Below, piece by piece: positions 14,181 to 22,046 of a stretch of DNA of 25,954 nucleotides. Source of the DNA: an uncultured Collinsella sp. (GTDB taxonomy: Bacteria > Actinomycetota > Coriobacteriia > Coriobacteriales > Coriobacteriaceae). The notes below the pieces were generated by a model. The model was not told the origin of the DNA. It saw only the letters and a list, made by a program, of their open reading frames with translations, and ran no database searches. Each line of letters starts with the position of its first letter. Position 1 is the first letter of the stretch. The stretch is taken from the NCBI GenBank assembly GCA_958415665.1, contig CATYZK010000028.1:1-25954 (forward strand), written 5' to 3'. The position numbers and the translations under genes are program-made.

Positions 14181-14220
14181 GGACGTTCCTTTCCTGCCGG
14201 CAGTCGGGGACACTCCTTGG
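14180..14220. repeat. Short repeat element: two GGGACRYTCCTT-like units around a palindrome
   Basis: GGGACGTTCCTT (14180-14191) and GGGACACTCCTT (14207-14218) are direct repeats with 2 mismatches in 12. The perfect palindrome CTGCCGGCAG (14194-14203) lies between them. The first unit overlaps the stop codon of the acetyltransferase gene. The compact design looks like a dispersed intergenic repeat. Confidence 0.45.
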
Positions 14221-14290
14221 CAATTGGTGCATCAGAGCGCTCGGACATACAGTTTTTCGATTCCGCATGTATATATGCGCGCTAATGGGT

Positions 14291-14296
14291 TATAAA
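14291..14296 (+). promoter_or_regulatory. Possible -10 box upstream of htpG
   Basis: TATAAA, in the context gtTATAAAATC, fits a -10 box, but no good -35 lies 16-18 bases upstream; that place holds the near-palindrome gcatgtatatatgc (14266-14279). A start here would give an ~80-base leader containing GC-rich hairpins. I see no CIRCE (TTAGCACTC-N9-GAGTGCTAA) and no HAIR-type heat-shock operator. Confidence 0.3.
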
Positions 14297-14382
14297 ATCT
14301 AAGTCTGAACATAGCAGGTCTGCGATGCGACTCGGGCAACCGGGCCGTTTTTGCGGACGGGGGTAGCGCGAAAGGACTGCAC

Positions 14383-16407
14383 ATGCGTCAATTTAAGACC
14401 GAGAGCAAAAAACTGCTCGACCTCATGATCAACTCCATCTATACCAACAAGGAAATCTTCCTGCGCGAGCTTATCTCCAACGCGAGCGATGCTGTCGACA
14501 AGCTCAACTTTAAGAGCCTGCAGGATTCGAGCGTCAAGCTCGACCAGGGCGACCTGGCCATTCGCGTCTCCTTCGATAAGGATGCACGTACCATCACGAT
14601 CTCGGATAACGGCATTGGCATGACCGCCGAGGAGCTCGAGCGCAATCTGGGCACCATCGCCCATTCCGGCTCCGAGGAGTTTAAGACCGAGAACGCCGAG
14701 CAGCAGGGCTCCGATGTCGACATCATCGGCCAGTTTGGCGTGGGTTTCTACTCTGCCTTTATGGTAGCCAGCCACGTGAAGGTCGTCAGCCGCGCCTATG
14801 GCGAGGACACGGCGCACGTGTGGGAGTCCGATGGCCTTGAGGGCTATACCATCGAGGACGGCGAGCGTGCTGAGCACGGTACCGATGTCATTCTGACGCT
14901 GCGTGAGAACGAGAAGCTCGACGCCGACGGTGAGGCCGAGACCTATGACCGCTTCCTGACCGAGTGGGGCCTTAAGAGCCTGATTCAGCAGTACAGCAAC
15001 TATGTGCGCTACCCGATTCAGATGATGGTTTCCAAGAGCCGTCAGAAGCCCAAGCCCGAGGACGCACCGGATGATTACACGCCCGAGTACGAGGACTACC
15101 AGGAGCTCGAGACCATCAACTCCATGACGCCGATCTGGAAAAAGCGCAGCTCCGACGTTGAGCAGAAGGATTACGACGAGTTCTATAAGTCCACGTTCCA
15201 CGACTTTGACGATCCCGCCCGCACCATTAGCTTCCATGCCGAGGGCACGCTCGAGTACGACGCTCTGCTGTTTGTTCCGGGTCGCGCACCGTTCGATCTG
15301 TACAGCAAGGACTACGAGAAGGGTCTGTCGCTCTACAGCTCCAACGTGCTGATCATGGAGAAGTGCGACGATCTGCTGCCCGACTACTACAACTTTGTGC
15401 GCGGCGTCGTGGACTCTGCTGACGTGACGCTCAATATTTCGCGTGAGACGCTGCAGCAGAACCGTCAGCTCAAGGCTATCGCCAAGCGCGTTGAGAAGAA
15501 GATTACCGCCGATCTCGAGGACATGCGCGACAACGACCGCGAGGCTTATGAGAAGTTCTTTGAGAACTTTGGCCGCGGCCTTAAGTACGGCATCTACTCG
15601 AGCTATGGCATGAAGGCCGATGAGCTCGCCGACCTGCTGCTGTTCTGGTCTGCCAAGGAGCAGAAGATGATCACTCTGGCCGAGTATGCCAAGGGCATGC
15701 CCGAGGACCAGAAGGCCATTTACTATGCTGCCGGCGACTCGCGTGAGCGCCTGGCCAAGATGCCCGTGGTGAAGGGCGTGCTCGATCGCGGTTACGACGT
15801 GCTGCTGCTGACGCAGGATGTGGACGAGTTCACGTTCCAGGCCATGCGCGAGTACGTGGCCGCCGATATGCCCAAGGTCTACGAGGACGATGCTGCTCGC
15901 GAGGCAGCCGAGAAGGCCGTGGCCGATGGTGCCGAGCCCGAGGTCGAGGATCGTCATCTGGAGCTCAAGAACGTCGCGACCGGCGATCTTGATCTGGCGA
16001 CCGACGACGAGAAGAAGGAGGCAGAGGACGCCACCAGGGAGAACGAGGACCTCTTTAGCGCCATGAAGGAGGCACTCGGCGACAAGGTCGAGAAGGTTGC
16101 CGTTTCCGCACGCCTGACCGACGCCCCCGCATGCATCACGACTGAGGGTCCGCTGTCGCTCGAGATGGAGAAGGTGCTCCAGAAGGGTCCCGAGGGCGCG
16201 CCCGACGGTATGCCCAAGAGCCAGCGCGTGCTCGAGCTCAACGCCAAGCACCCCGTCTTTGCCAAGCTCGTCGCCGCCCAGAAGGCCGGCGATGCCGATA
16301 AGATCAAACAGTACTCCGGTCTGCTCTACGACCAGGCCCTGCTGGTCGAAGGCATTCTCCCCGAGGACCCCGTAGCCTTCGCAGCAGCTGTTTGCAACTT
16401 GATGTAG
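14383..16407 (+). CDS. htpG: Molecular chaperone HtpG (bacterial Hsp90)
   Basis: A 674-residue cytosolic Hsp90. The N-terminal GHKL ATPase domain (1-~225) shows E29 and N33 in FLRELISNASDAVDKL, ISDNGIGM (73-80) and IIGQFGVGFYSAFM (114-127). The middle domain follows, with TLNISRETLQQNRQL a strong Hsp90 signature, and then the C-terminal dimerisation domain. The protein is somewhat longer than the ~620-640 residues usual for HtpG; the extra length includes a charged acidic stretch at ~525-565 (DDEKKEAEDATREN). It starts with ATG after AAAGGA at 14371-14376. It appears monocistronic, with an intergenic repeat downstream and no co-chaperone gene nearby, as expected for bacterial HtpG. Confidence 0.97.
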   Translation: MRQFKTESKKLLDLMINSIYTNKEIFLRELISNASDAVDKLNFKSLQDSSVKLDQGDLAIRVSFDKDARTITISDNGIGMTAEELERNLGTIAHSGSEEFKTENAEQQGSDVDIIGQFGVGFYSAFMVASHVKVVSRAYGEDTAHVWESDGLEGYTIEDGERAEHGTDVILTLRENEKLDADGEAETYDRFLTEWGLKSLIQQYSNYVRYPIQMMVSKSRQKPKPEDAPDDYTPEYEDYQELETINSMTPIWKKRSSDVEQKDYDEFYKSTFHDFDDPARTISFHAEGTLEYDALLFVPGRAPFDLYSKDYEKGLSLYSSNVLIMEKCDDLLPDYYNFVRGVVDSADVTLNISRETLQQNRQLKAIAKRVEKKITADLEDMRDNDREAYEKFFENFGRGLKYGIYSSYGMKADELADLLLFWSAKEQKMITLAEYAKGMPEDQKAIYYAAGDSRERLAKMPVVKGVLDRGYDVLLLTQDVDEFTFQAMREYVAADMPKVYEDDAAREAAEKAVADGAEPEVEDRHLELKNVATGDLDLATDDEKKEAEDATRENEDLFSAMKEALGDKVEKVAVSARLTDAPACITTEGPLSLEMEKVLQKGPEGAPDGMPKSQRVLELNAKHPVFAKLVAAQKAGDADKIKQYSGLLYDQALLVEGILPEDPVAFAAAVCNLM

Positions 16408-16437
16408 TTTGGGGATACGGCACCGTAACTAGATTAG

Positions 16438-16536
16438 AACGAGAGTGGATAATCTCCCGCTTTTGGCTCGAATACGGGCTTGAAGTGGGAGATTTTCCAC
16501 TCTCGTTATATAGGCATCCGAAAATCCACTCTCGTT
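16438..16536. repeat. Three-arm inverted/direct repeat element downstream of htpG
   Basis: The left arm (16438-16462) starts AACGAGAGTGGA and the right arm (16483-16507) ends TCCACTCTCGTT; over 25 bases they are reverse complements with 2 mismatches, enclosing a 20-base centre. A third arm, AAAATCCACTCTCGTT (16521-16536), repeats the end of the right arm in the same orientation. No T tract follows. It starts 31 bases after the htpG stop codon and may act as a transcript-end hairpin or be a dispersed repeat. Confidence 0.8.
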
Positions 16537-16605
16537 GCCAAAACATCGGCGTGACCGTTGGGTTGCTAATTTGTGCGGGTTGTGGTTTTGTGAGCTGCGG
16601 GAATT

Positions 16606-16635
16606 TGAGATACTGTACATCTGTACGTTAACTCA
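16606..16635. promoter_or_regulatory. 30-bp perfect-armed dyad, likely operator of the YhgE-pair genes
   Basis: TGAG-N5-GTACA-N2-TGTAC-N5-CTCA is symmetrical in all nine specified positions of each arm, centred at 16620.5. It lies just upstream of, and overlaps the -35 position expected for, TATATT at 16645-16650. This is the geometry of a repressor site for a dimeric regulator. No regulator gene is present in the window. Confidence 0.6.
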
Positions 16636-16644
16636 TCTTCGTAG

Positions 16645-16650
16645 TATATT
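16645..16650 (+). promoter_or_regulatory. Possible -10 box for the YhgE-pair operon
   Basis: TATATT lies within gtag-tatattg-ctac, a small dyad. The corresponding -35 (TGTACG, 16622-16627) is poor and lies inside the 30-bp dyad. TACAAT at 16703-16708 is an alternative -10 that would give an almost leaderless message. Confidence 0.35.
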
Positions 16651-16670
16651 GCTACCCGCAAAACTCAGCA

Positions 16671-16710
16671 CCATTGTGCTGCGAGGCGCCAAAGTGCCTC
16701 CGTACAATGG
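16671..16710 (+). promoter_or_regulatory. Hairpin in the leader of the first YhgE gene
   Basis: The outer stem ccattgt (16671-16677) pairs with acaatgg (16704-16710). An inner stem gaggc (16683-16687) pairs with gcctc (16696-16700). The structure ends just before the likely start codon and buries the ATG at 16707. It could be a DNA operator or an RNA element affecting translation. Confidence 0.45.
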
Positions 16711-16721
16711 TTGTTAATAGC

Positions 16722-19523
16722 ATGATTCGGCTAAACGACAGGATGGATGGTCCAAGCGTGAGTCTCGGCAGCAAACTATCCGATGCAAAGGTGTCCTTTG
16801 CGATCTTTAAACGCGACATCAAGCGATTGCTCGTGAACCCCGTCGCCCTGGTGGTTACCCTGGGCGTGTGCGTCATTCCCTCGCTATATGCCTGGTACAA
16901 CATCGTTGCCAACTGGGATCCGTACGGAAATACCCAGGGCATTAAAATCGCCATCGCCAACAACGATCAGGGCACCCAGAATGACCTGGTGGGCGAGCTC
17001 AACGCAGGCGATAAAGTGGTCGACCAGCTCAAAGAGAACGATCAGCTGGGCTGGACCTTCGTCGACTCGGCCGCCGATGCCAAGGAGGGCGTCGAGAGCG
17101 GCGAGTATTACGCTGCCATCGTGATCCCCAAGAATTTCTCCGACAATCTCGTATCGATGCTCGACGGCAATTACCATCAGCCCAAGCTCACGTACTACGT
17201 CAACGAGAAAAAGAGCGCCATTGCGCCTAAGGTCACCGATACCGGTGCCAATACTATTGAGGAGCAGATTAACGCGGAGTTTGTCTCCACGGTGGGTGAG
17301 ACCGTAGCCGGCATTGCGAAAGATGCGGGTATCGATCTTAAGGACAAGGCTACCCAGACGCAGAATTCGCTGACGAGCTCGGTGTCCGAGGCGTCCGAAA
17401 CCCTGAGCGAAGTGCGCGACTCCATCGGCGACATGAATACCGCCATCGATAAGACGAGCGGTGCCATCGCTTCTGCTGACGTGGCACTTGCCGGCTTGCA
17501 GGGGCAGACCCCTTCGCTTACACAGGCGATTTCCCAGGGTAATGACTTGTTGGGCGAGGCTCGCACCACGGCGGGCAAGTCCATCACCTCGCTTTCGAAG
17601 GCGCTCTCTGAGGGCAGCCTCGCGCTGACCAAGACATCGGCGTCTGCAAACGCCGCCGTCGGAAAGATGACGGGCGCCCTGACGTCAACGACCACTCGTA
17701 TCGACAACTCGCTCGAGTCGCTTCAGACGACGATTGATCACAACAAGGCTCTTATCGATAAGCTGCAGGAACTTGCTGACAGCGCGCCGACGGGTTCGGA
17801 TGAGATCAACGCGCTGATCGCGTCGACGATCGACACGCTACGAGGACAAAACGAGAGCCTTCAGGCCGTTAATGACAATCTCTCTGCGCAGTCAAGCGCT
17901 ATTGCGAATGACGCCTCGGCCGTTTCGGGTGCCAGCGATGCTATCAATAGCGCGATTCAAACCGGCGCGACTAACATCAACCAGGCCCAGACGGACCTCG
18001 GTCAAAACGCGCTGCCGAAGGCATCCAACGCGCTTGATTCCTTTGCCGCCGTTTCGGGCGACCTGACCGGCATCGTGTCGGGGCTTACCCCCACGATTGC
18101 AAATGCACGCGGCACGCTGTCGCAGCTTGATGCTACCCTCAAACAGGCAAAGACCACGCTGTCCCAGACCGATGCCTCACTTGCCAAGGTTCAGGACAAG
18201 CTTGCAACCGCTGCCAACGATATCGCGGCACTTCAAACGTCCGAGTCCATGGGTGAGCTTGCCGATCTGATGAATGTCGACGTCAATGACGTGGCAGATT
18301 TCATGGCGTCTCCGGTTGAGCTGACGTCCAAGGCAATCTATCCGGTCAAGAGCTTTGGCTCGGGTATCGCTCCGTTCTACACCAATCTGGCGCTTTGGGT
18401 GGGCGGCTACGTGCTCATCGCTATCTACAAGCTCGAAGTCGATCGCGAAGGCATCGGCACCTTTACCGCACGCCAGGGCTACTTTGGCCGTTGGCTGCTG
18501 CTGGTAATCCTGGGTGCGTTCCAGGCCATCATCGTGACGGTGGGCGACCTGGTCATTGGCGTGCAGTGCGTCAACCCATTGCTTTTTGTGCTGGGCGGCA
18601 TCGCCATCTCGTTTACGTACGTCAACATCATCTATGCGCTGTCCACCACGTTTAAGCATATCGGCAAGGCGATTGGCGTCATTCTCGTCATCGTGCAGAT
18701 TCCCGGCTCGTCGGGCATGTACCCCATCGAGATGATGCCCGGCTTCTTCCAATGGCTCCATCCGCTGCTGCCCTTTACCTATGGCATTAACCTGCTGCGC
18801 GAGACCGTCGGCGGCATGTACTCGTTTAATTACCTCTTTAATCTGTGCATCCTGGGTGTGTTCCTGATCATCGCGCTCTTTATCGGCCTGCAGCTGCGTC
18901 CGCTGCTGCTCAACCTCAACCTGCTCTTCGATAAGGAGCTCTCCACGACGGGCATGATGATCTGCGAATCCAACGACCTGCCTCGTCAGCGCTATTCACT
19001 GCGCACGGCCATGCGCGTCATGCTCGATTCCGATTCGTACCGTCGCGAAGTCCTCCAGCGCGCCGTGACCCTCGAGCATCGCTATCCGTACTACATCAAG
19101 GGCGGCTTTGCCGCCGTGGTGGGCGTGCAAATCTTGCTCTTTGTGCTGTCGACGGTTCTCGATATCGACAATAACGGCAAGATCATTCTGCTTGTCATCT
19201 GGATCATTTCGGTTATCGCCATCTGTGGTTGGCTCATCAATATCGAGTACATTCGCGCGAGCCTGAATGTTCAGATGCGCATCTCGGCACTCTCGGACGA
19301 GGACCTGCGCCGCGAGATGCGCGAGCACACGGCTGCCATCCCGGCCGCTCGTCGCATGTTTGGCCTCAACGCCAGCGAGCAGGGCTCAACGTCCAAGCCC
19401 CAGGCTGCCGACCAGCCCGCTCATTTCGATGCGCACCATGTTCCCGAGAACGGGGACGACACGTTTGTGATGAACGAGGACAGCGCTCCGCTTGGCAAGC
19501 ACTCCAAAGGAGGTGAGGCATAA
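16722..19523 (+). CDS. YhgE/Pip-family membrane protein, first of a pair
   Basis: A large membrane protein of ~933 residues. Start choice is uncertain: ATG 16707, 16722 and 16743 and GTG 16758 are in frame, and none has a strong ribosome site. Transmembrane segment 1 (~38-60) is followed by the family motif NWDPYGNTQGIKIAIANND. A long outer region (~100-540), rich in Ser, Thr, Ala and Leu with heptad-like spacing, suggests extended coiled coils. About five segments between ~550 and 725 then form an ABC-2-like membrane domain (WVGGYVLIAIYKLEV, PLLPFTYGINLLRETVGG). Two further segments at ~795-845 and a ~90-residue cytoplasmic tail extend beyond the usual YhgE end. Family members include Pip, a phage infection protein, and relatives of the type VII secretion factor EsaA. 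The actual role here is unknown. It abuts the second YhgE gene. Confidence 0.87.
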   Translation: MIRLNDRMDGPSVSLGSKLSDAKVSFAIFKRDIKRLLVNPVALVVTLGVCVIPSLYAWYNIVANWDPYGNTQGIKIAIANNDQGTQNDLVGELNAGDKVVDQLKENDQLGWTFVDSAADAKEGVESGEYYAAIVIPKNFSDNLVSMLDGNYHQPKLTYYVNEKKSAIAPKVTDTGANTIEEQINAEFVSTVGETVAGIAKDAGIDLKDKATQTQNSLTSSVSEASETLSEVRDSIGDMNTAIDKTSGAIASADVALAGLQGQTPSLTQAISQGNDLLGEARTTAGKSITSLSKALSEGSLALTKTSASANAAVGKMTGALTSTTTRIDNSLESLQTTIDHNKALIDKLQELADSAPTGSDEINALIASTIDTLRGQNESLQAVNDNLSAQSSAIANDASAVSGASDAINSAIQTGATNINQAQTDLGQNALPKASNALDSFAAVSGDLTGIVSGLTPTIANARGTLSQLDATLKQAKTTLSQTDASLAKVQDKLATAANDIAALQTSESMGELADLMNVDVNDVADFMASPVELTSKAIYPVKSFGSGIAPFYTNLALWVGGYVLIAIYKLEVDREGIGTFTARQGYFGRWLLLVILGAFQAIIVTVGDLVIGVQCVNPLLFVLGGIAISFTYVNIIYALSTTFKHIGKAIGVILVIVQIPGSSGMYPIEMMPGFFQWLHPLLPFTYGINLLRETVGGMYSFNYLFNLCILGVFLIIALFIGLQLRPLLLNLNLLFDKELSTTGMMICESNDLPRQRYSLRTAMRVMLDSDSYRREVLQRAVTLEHRYPYYIKGGFAAVVGVQILLFVLSTVLDIDNNGKIILLVIWIISVIAICGWLINIEYIRASLNVQMRISALSDEDLRREMREHTAAIPAARRMFGLNASEQGSTSKPQAADQPAHFDAHHVPENGDDTFVMNEDSAPLGKHSKGGEA

Positions 19524-21713
19524 ATGAAGAACATCCTGCACCTGTTTAAGCGCGACGTTCAAAACGTGTCTCACTCTGTGATTGGCATGATCGTTGTGAT
19601 GGGTCTGATCATTGTGCCGTGCCTGTACGCGTGGTTTAACATCACCGGCAGCTGGGACCCGTATGGCAACACCGGCAACCTCAAGATTGCCGTGGTCAAT
19701 ACCGATGAAGGCTACGAGAGCGACCTGATCCCCGTCGAGATCAACGTGGGTGAAAACGTGACCGCGAGCCTGCGTGGCAACGAGAACTTTGACTGGGTTG
19801 TGCTCAACGATCGCGACAAGGCCATCGAGGGCGTCAAGTCGGGGGCCTACTATGCGGCAGTCGTTATCCCCAAGAGCTTTAGCGCCGATATGATGACGCT
19901 TTTCTCGACCGACGTGAAGCACGCAGACATTGAGTTCTATGAGAACCAGAAGGCCAACGCCATCGCCCAGATCGTGACCGAAAAGGGTTCGAGTGCCGTT
20001 CAGAGTCAGGTCAACGAGACCTTTACCGAGACCATCACGTCCATCGGACTTAAAACGGTGTCTAGCTTGCTCGACTACATGAGCACCGACGAGATCAGCA
20101 ACTTTATCGCCAACCTGTCTTCGACACTCGGCGATTCAGTCGAGGATCTACAGGACATTCAGGCCAGTGCAGGGTCGCTCGCGGGCATTTTGAATTCAAC
20201 GTCGGATTCGCTGACGTCGGCGGGTGGTTTGCTCAAGCAGACCGGTACGACCGAGGCATCGGTGAAGCAGCTGATGGAGCATGCCGAAAGCGGCATCGTT
20301 GATTCCGAACAAGCGCTCAAAGCCGCCAGCGACGCGATCGATGCCGCGATTGATGGGGGCGCCGGTTCGTTCGACAACGTATCCACCGAGCTCGCAAAGG
20401 CCTTTGATGCTGCGAACCAGCATGTTGACCTGACGGTGTCCCAGCTCAACGACGGCGCAGCGTCGCTCAATGTGCGTGCCGACGAGATTGACGCCGCGGC
20501 GGATAAGCTCCGCAATCTTGCCGATCAGGTGAGTAACGACAAACTCAAGGCGGGGCTTGAGGACGCGGCTGCAGAGCTGGGCAAAATCGCGACGGAGTAT
20601 CGCAACAATGCCAAGGAGCTGACGAGCATCGCGACGTCGCTCTCGGACAGCATGGCAAAGGTTAACGATGTCCGCGCCGAAACCGACCAGGCGATCGCCG
20701 ACGCCAAGGCGGGTGTCTCGGGTGCCAAGATCGATTACGACTCCACGTTCTCGGTCAAGGCAAAGGAGCTCAAGAAGACCATCTCGGGCGTTTTGGATTC
20801 GCTGAACGGTATTTCGAGCAATCTGGATAGTGCCGTGAGCGGCCTCACCGATGCATCCGGCTCGTTGGCTAAGGGCCTCTCCAAGGCCGCCAAGCTGGTC
20901 AACAAGGCTTCCGATCAGCTAGGTGAAGCGTCCGATAAGATCAGCGCCTTTAAGGACGAGCTCGATGGCGCCCTGATGTCGGACGACCTTGCCACGATCA
21001 AGACGATGATCGGCAACGATCCCGAGGGTTTGGCCGTGTCGCTTTCCGGCCCCGTCGCGCTCGACCGCAAGCCGGTCTATCCGATCCGCAATTACGGTTC
21101 GGCCATGGCGCCGTTCTATACGATCCTGTCGCTGTGGGTCGGCTCGATCGTGCTGGCGGCCATGATGAAGGTCTCGGTTGACGATGAGCTCATCAACGAG
21201 CTGATCCCCGTGCGCCTGCACGAGATCTACCTGGGCCGCTACCTGTTCTTTGGAGGTCTGGCCCTGCTGCAGGCGACACTCGTGTGCGCGGGCGACATCC
21301 TGTTCTTTGGCATCCAATGCGACAACCCGCTGCAGTTTGTACTTGCCGGCTGGGTCGCGAGTCTCGTGTTCTCCAATATCGTCTACACGCTCACCGTGTC
21401 GTTTGGTGATATCGGTAAGGCACTCGCCGTCGTGCTGTTGGTTATGCAGGTCGGCGGTTCGGGCGGTACGTTCCCCATCGAGATGACCGGCCCTGTGTTC
21501 CAGGCGATCTATCCGTTCCTGCCGTTCACCCACGGCATCAACGCCATGCATGCCGCCATGGCTGGCGCCTACCATATGGAGTACTGGATTGAGCTAGGCA
21601 TTCTGGCGAGCTATCTGATTCCGTCGCTGGCACTGGGCGTCGTCTTCCGCCGTCCGGTCATCAAAGCCAACGACTGGATCATCGAAAAGCTAGAATCAAC
21701 CAAGTTAATTTAG
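19524..21713 (+). CDS. YhgE/Pip-family membrane protein, second of a pair
   Basis: A 729-residue paralogue of the preceding protein. Its ATG directly follows the upstream stop codon (TAAATG), and a full AAGGAGGT ribosome site at 19507-19514 lies within the end of the first gene, so both are made from one message. Transmembrane segment 1 is ~17-38, followed by SWDPYGNTGNLKIAVVNTDEG, the same motif as in the first protein. A long outer helical region (~150-500) contains many Ala, Ser and Asp positions with coiled-coil spacing. The C-terminal membrane domain (~520-715) has about six segments, including PFLPFTHGINAMHAAMAG. It lacks the two extra segments and the tail of its partner. Paired, co-translated relatives suggest a hetero-oligomer; this is inference. 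Confidence 0.9.
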   Translation: MKNILHLFKRDVQNVSHSVIGMIVVMGLIIVPCLYAWFNITGSWDPYGNTGNLKIAVVNTDEGYESDLIPVEINVGENVTASLRGNENFDWVVLNDRDKAIEGVKSGAYYAAVVIPKSFSADMMTLFSTDVKHADIEFYENQKANAIAQIVTEKGSSAVQSQVNETFTETITSIGLKTVSSLLDYMSTDEISNFIANLSSTLGDSVEDLQDIQASAGSLAGILNSTSDSLTSAGGLLKQTGTTEASVKQLMEHAESGIVDSEQALKAASDAIDAAIDGGAGSFDNVSTELAKAFDAANQHVDLTVSQLNDGAASLNVRADEIDAAADKLRNLADQVSNDKLKAGLEDAAAELGKIATEYRNNAKELTSIATSLSDSMAKVNDVRAETDQAIADAKAGVSGAKIDYDSTFSVKAKELKKTISGVLDSLNGISSNLDSAVSGLTDASGSLAKGLSKAAKLVNKASDQLGEASDKISAFKDELDGALMSDDLATIKTMIGNDPEGLAVSLSGPVALDRKPVYPIRNYGSAMAPFYTILSLWVGSIVLAAMMKVSVDDELINELIPVRLHEIYLGRYLFFGGLALLQATLVCAGDILFFGIQCDNPLQFVLAGWVASLVFSNIVYTLTVSFGDIGKALAVVLLVMQVGGSGGTFPIEMTGPVFQAIYPFLPFTHGINAMHAAMAGAYHMEYWIELGILASYLIPSLALGVVFRRPVIKANDWIIEKLESTKLI

Positions 21714-21741
21714 TTACGCGGTTTTACCAAACCGCGTAACT
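21712..21741 (+). terminator. Perfect 13-bp hairpin overlapping the stop codon of the second YhgE gene
   Basis: agttacgcggttt (21712-21724) pairs perfectly with aaaccgcgtaact (21729-21741) around a TACC loop. It includes two bases of the TAG stop codon. No T tract follows, so it may protect the 3' end or block transcription elongation rather than terminate directly. Confidence 0.55.
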
Positions 21742-21788
21742 GCTCGACGCTGCAAACGCCCCTAAGCGGCAATCTGACGTTCAATTTC

Positions 21789-21820
21789 AAGGGCGCGACC
21801 AGAAGGTCAGCGCCCTTTCA
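21789..21820 (+). terminator. Intrinsic terminator after the YhgE pair
   Basis: The stem aagggcgc-gacc closes around AGAA with ggtc-a-gcgccctt (one bulged A), about 12 bp in total, and is followed by TCATTT. The second hairpin in the gap, it is better placed as the true terminator. Confidence 0.75.
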
Positions 21821-21908
21821 TTTCACGTCACCTTGCTCGCTTAGTGTCGTTTTCGCTGACGTTGCCGAGACATCGAGGTTATTCAAGTTGGTACTTTAGC
21901 GGGCTGGA

Positions 21909-21938
21909 TTGCGATGCAGTGCTGGTTGTTGCTACAGT
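21909..21938 (+). promoter_or_regulatory. Possible promoter of the EamA transporter gene
   Basis: TTGCGA (21909-21914), an 18-base spacer, and TACAGT (21933-21938) would give a leader of about 100 bases to the ATG at 22047. Confidence 0.35.
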
Positions 21939-22046
21939 AGCGGGGCGTGCCGGGGGTCCGGTGCGCCCTGTTTTTATTTGACCATGAGGCGGCACGCGGC
22001 CATGCGCGTGCGGACACCACGCCCGGACCGAGCGCGAGGATGCCCT

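Larger units (their letters stand above)
21714..22046. other. 333-base gap between the YhgE pair and the EamA transporter gene
   Basis: The gap holds the 13-bp hairpin, the intrinsic terminator at 21789-21820 and the possible promoter at 21909-21938. The EamA reading frame stays open back to 21909, but that extension (residues such as MRRHAAMRVRTPRPDR) is arginine-rich, lacks a ribosome site and overlaps the promoter candidate, so I leave it uncoded. I see no RNA gene or other reading frame with support. Confidence 0.6.

Noticed and set aside
14221..14382. CIRCE or HAIR heat-shock operator before htpG
   Set aside because: Neither consensus is present; only a weak near-palindrome and a possible -10 box are visible.
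14299..16251. 650-residue open frame on the minus strand opposite htpG
   Set aside because: Its composition is Leu/Val/His-rich as expected for the antisense of GC-rich codons; it lies within a textbook htpG with all motifs intact.
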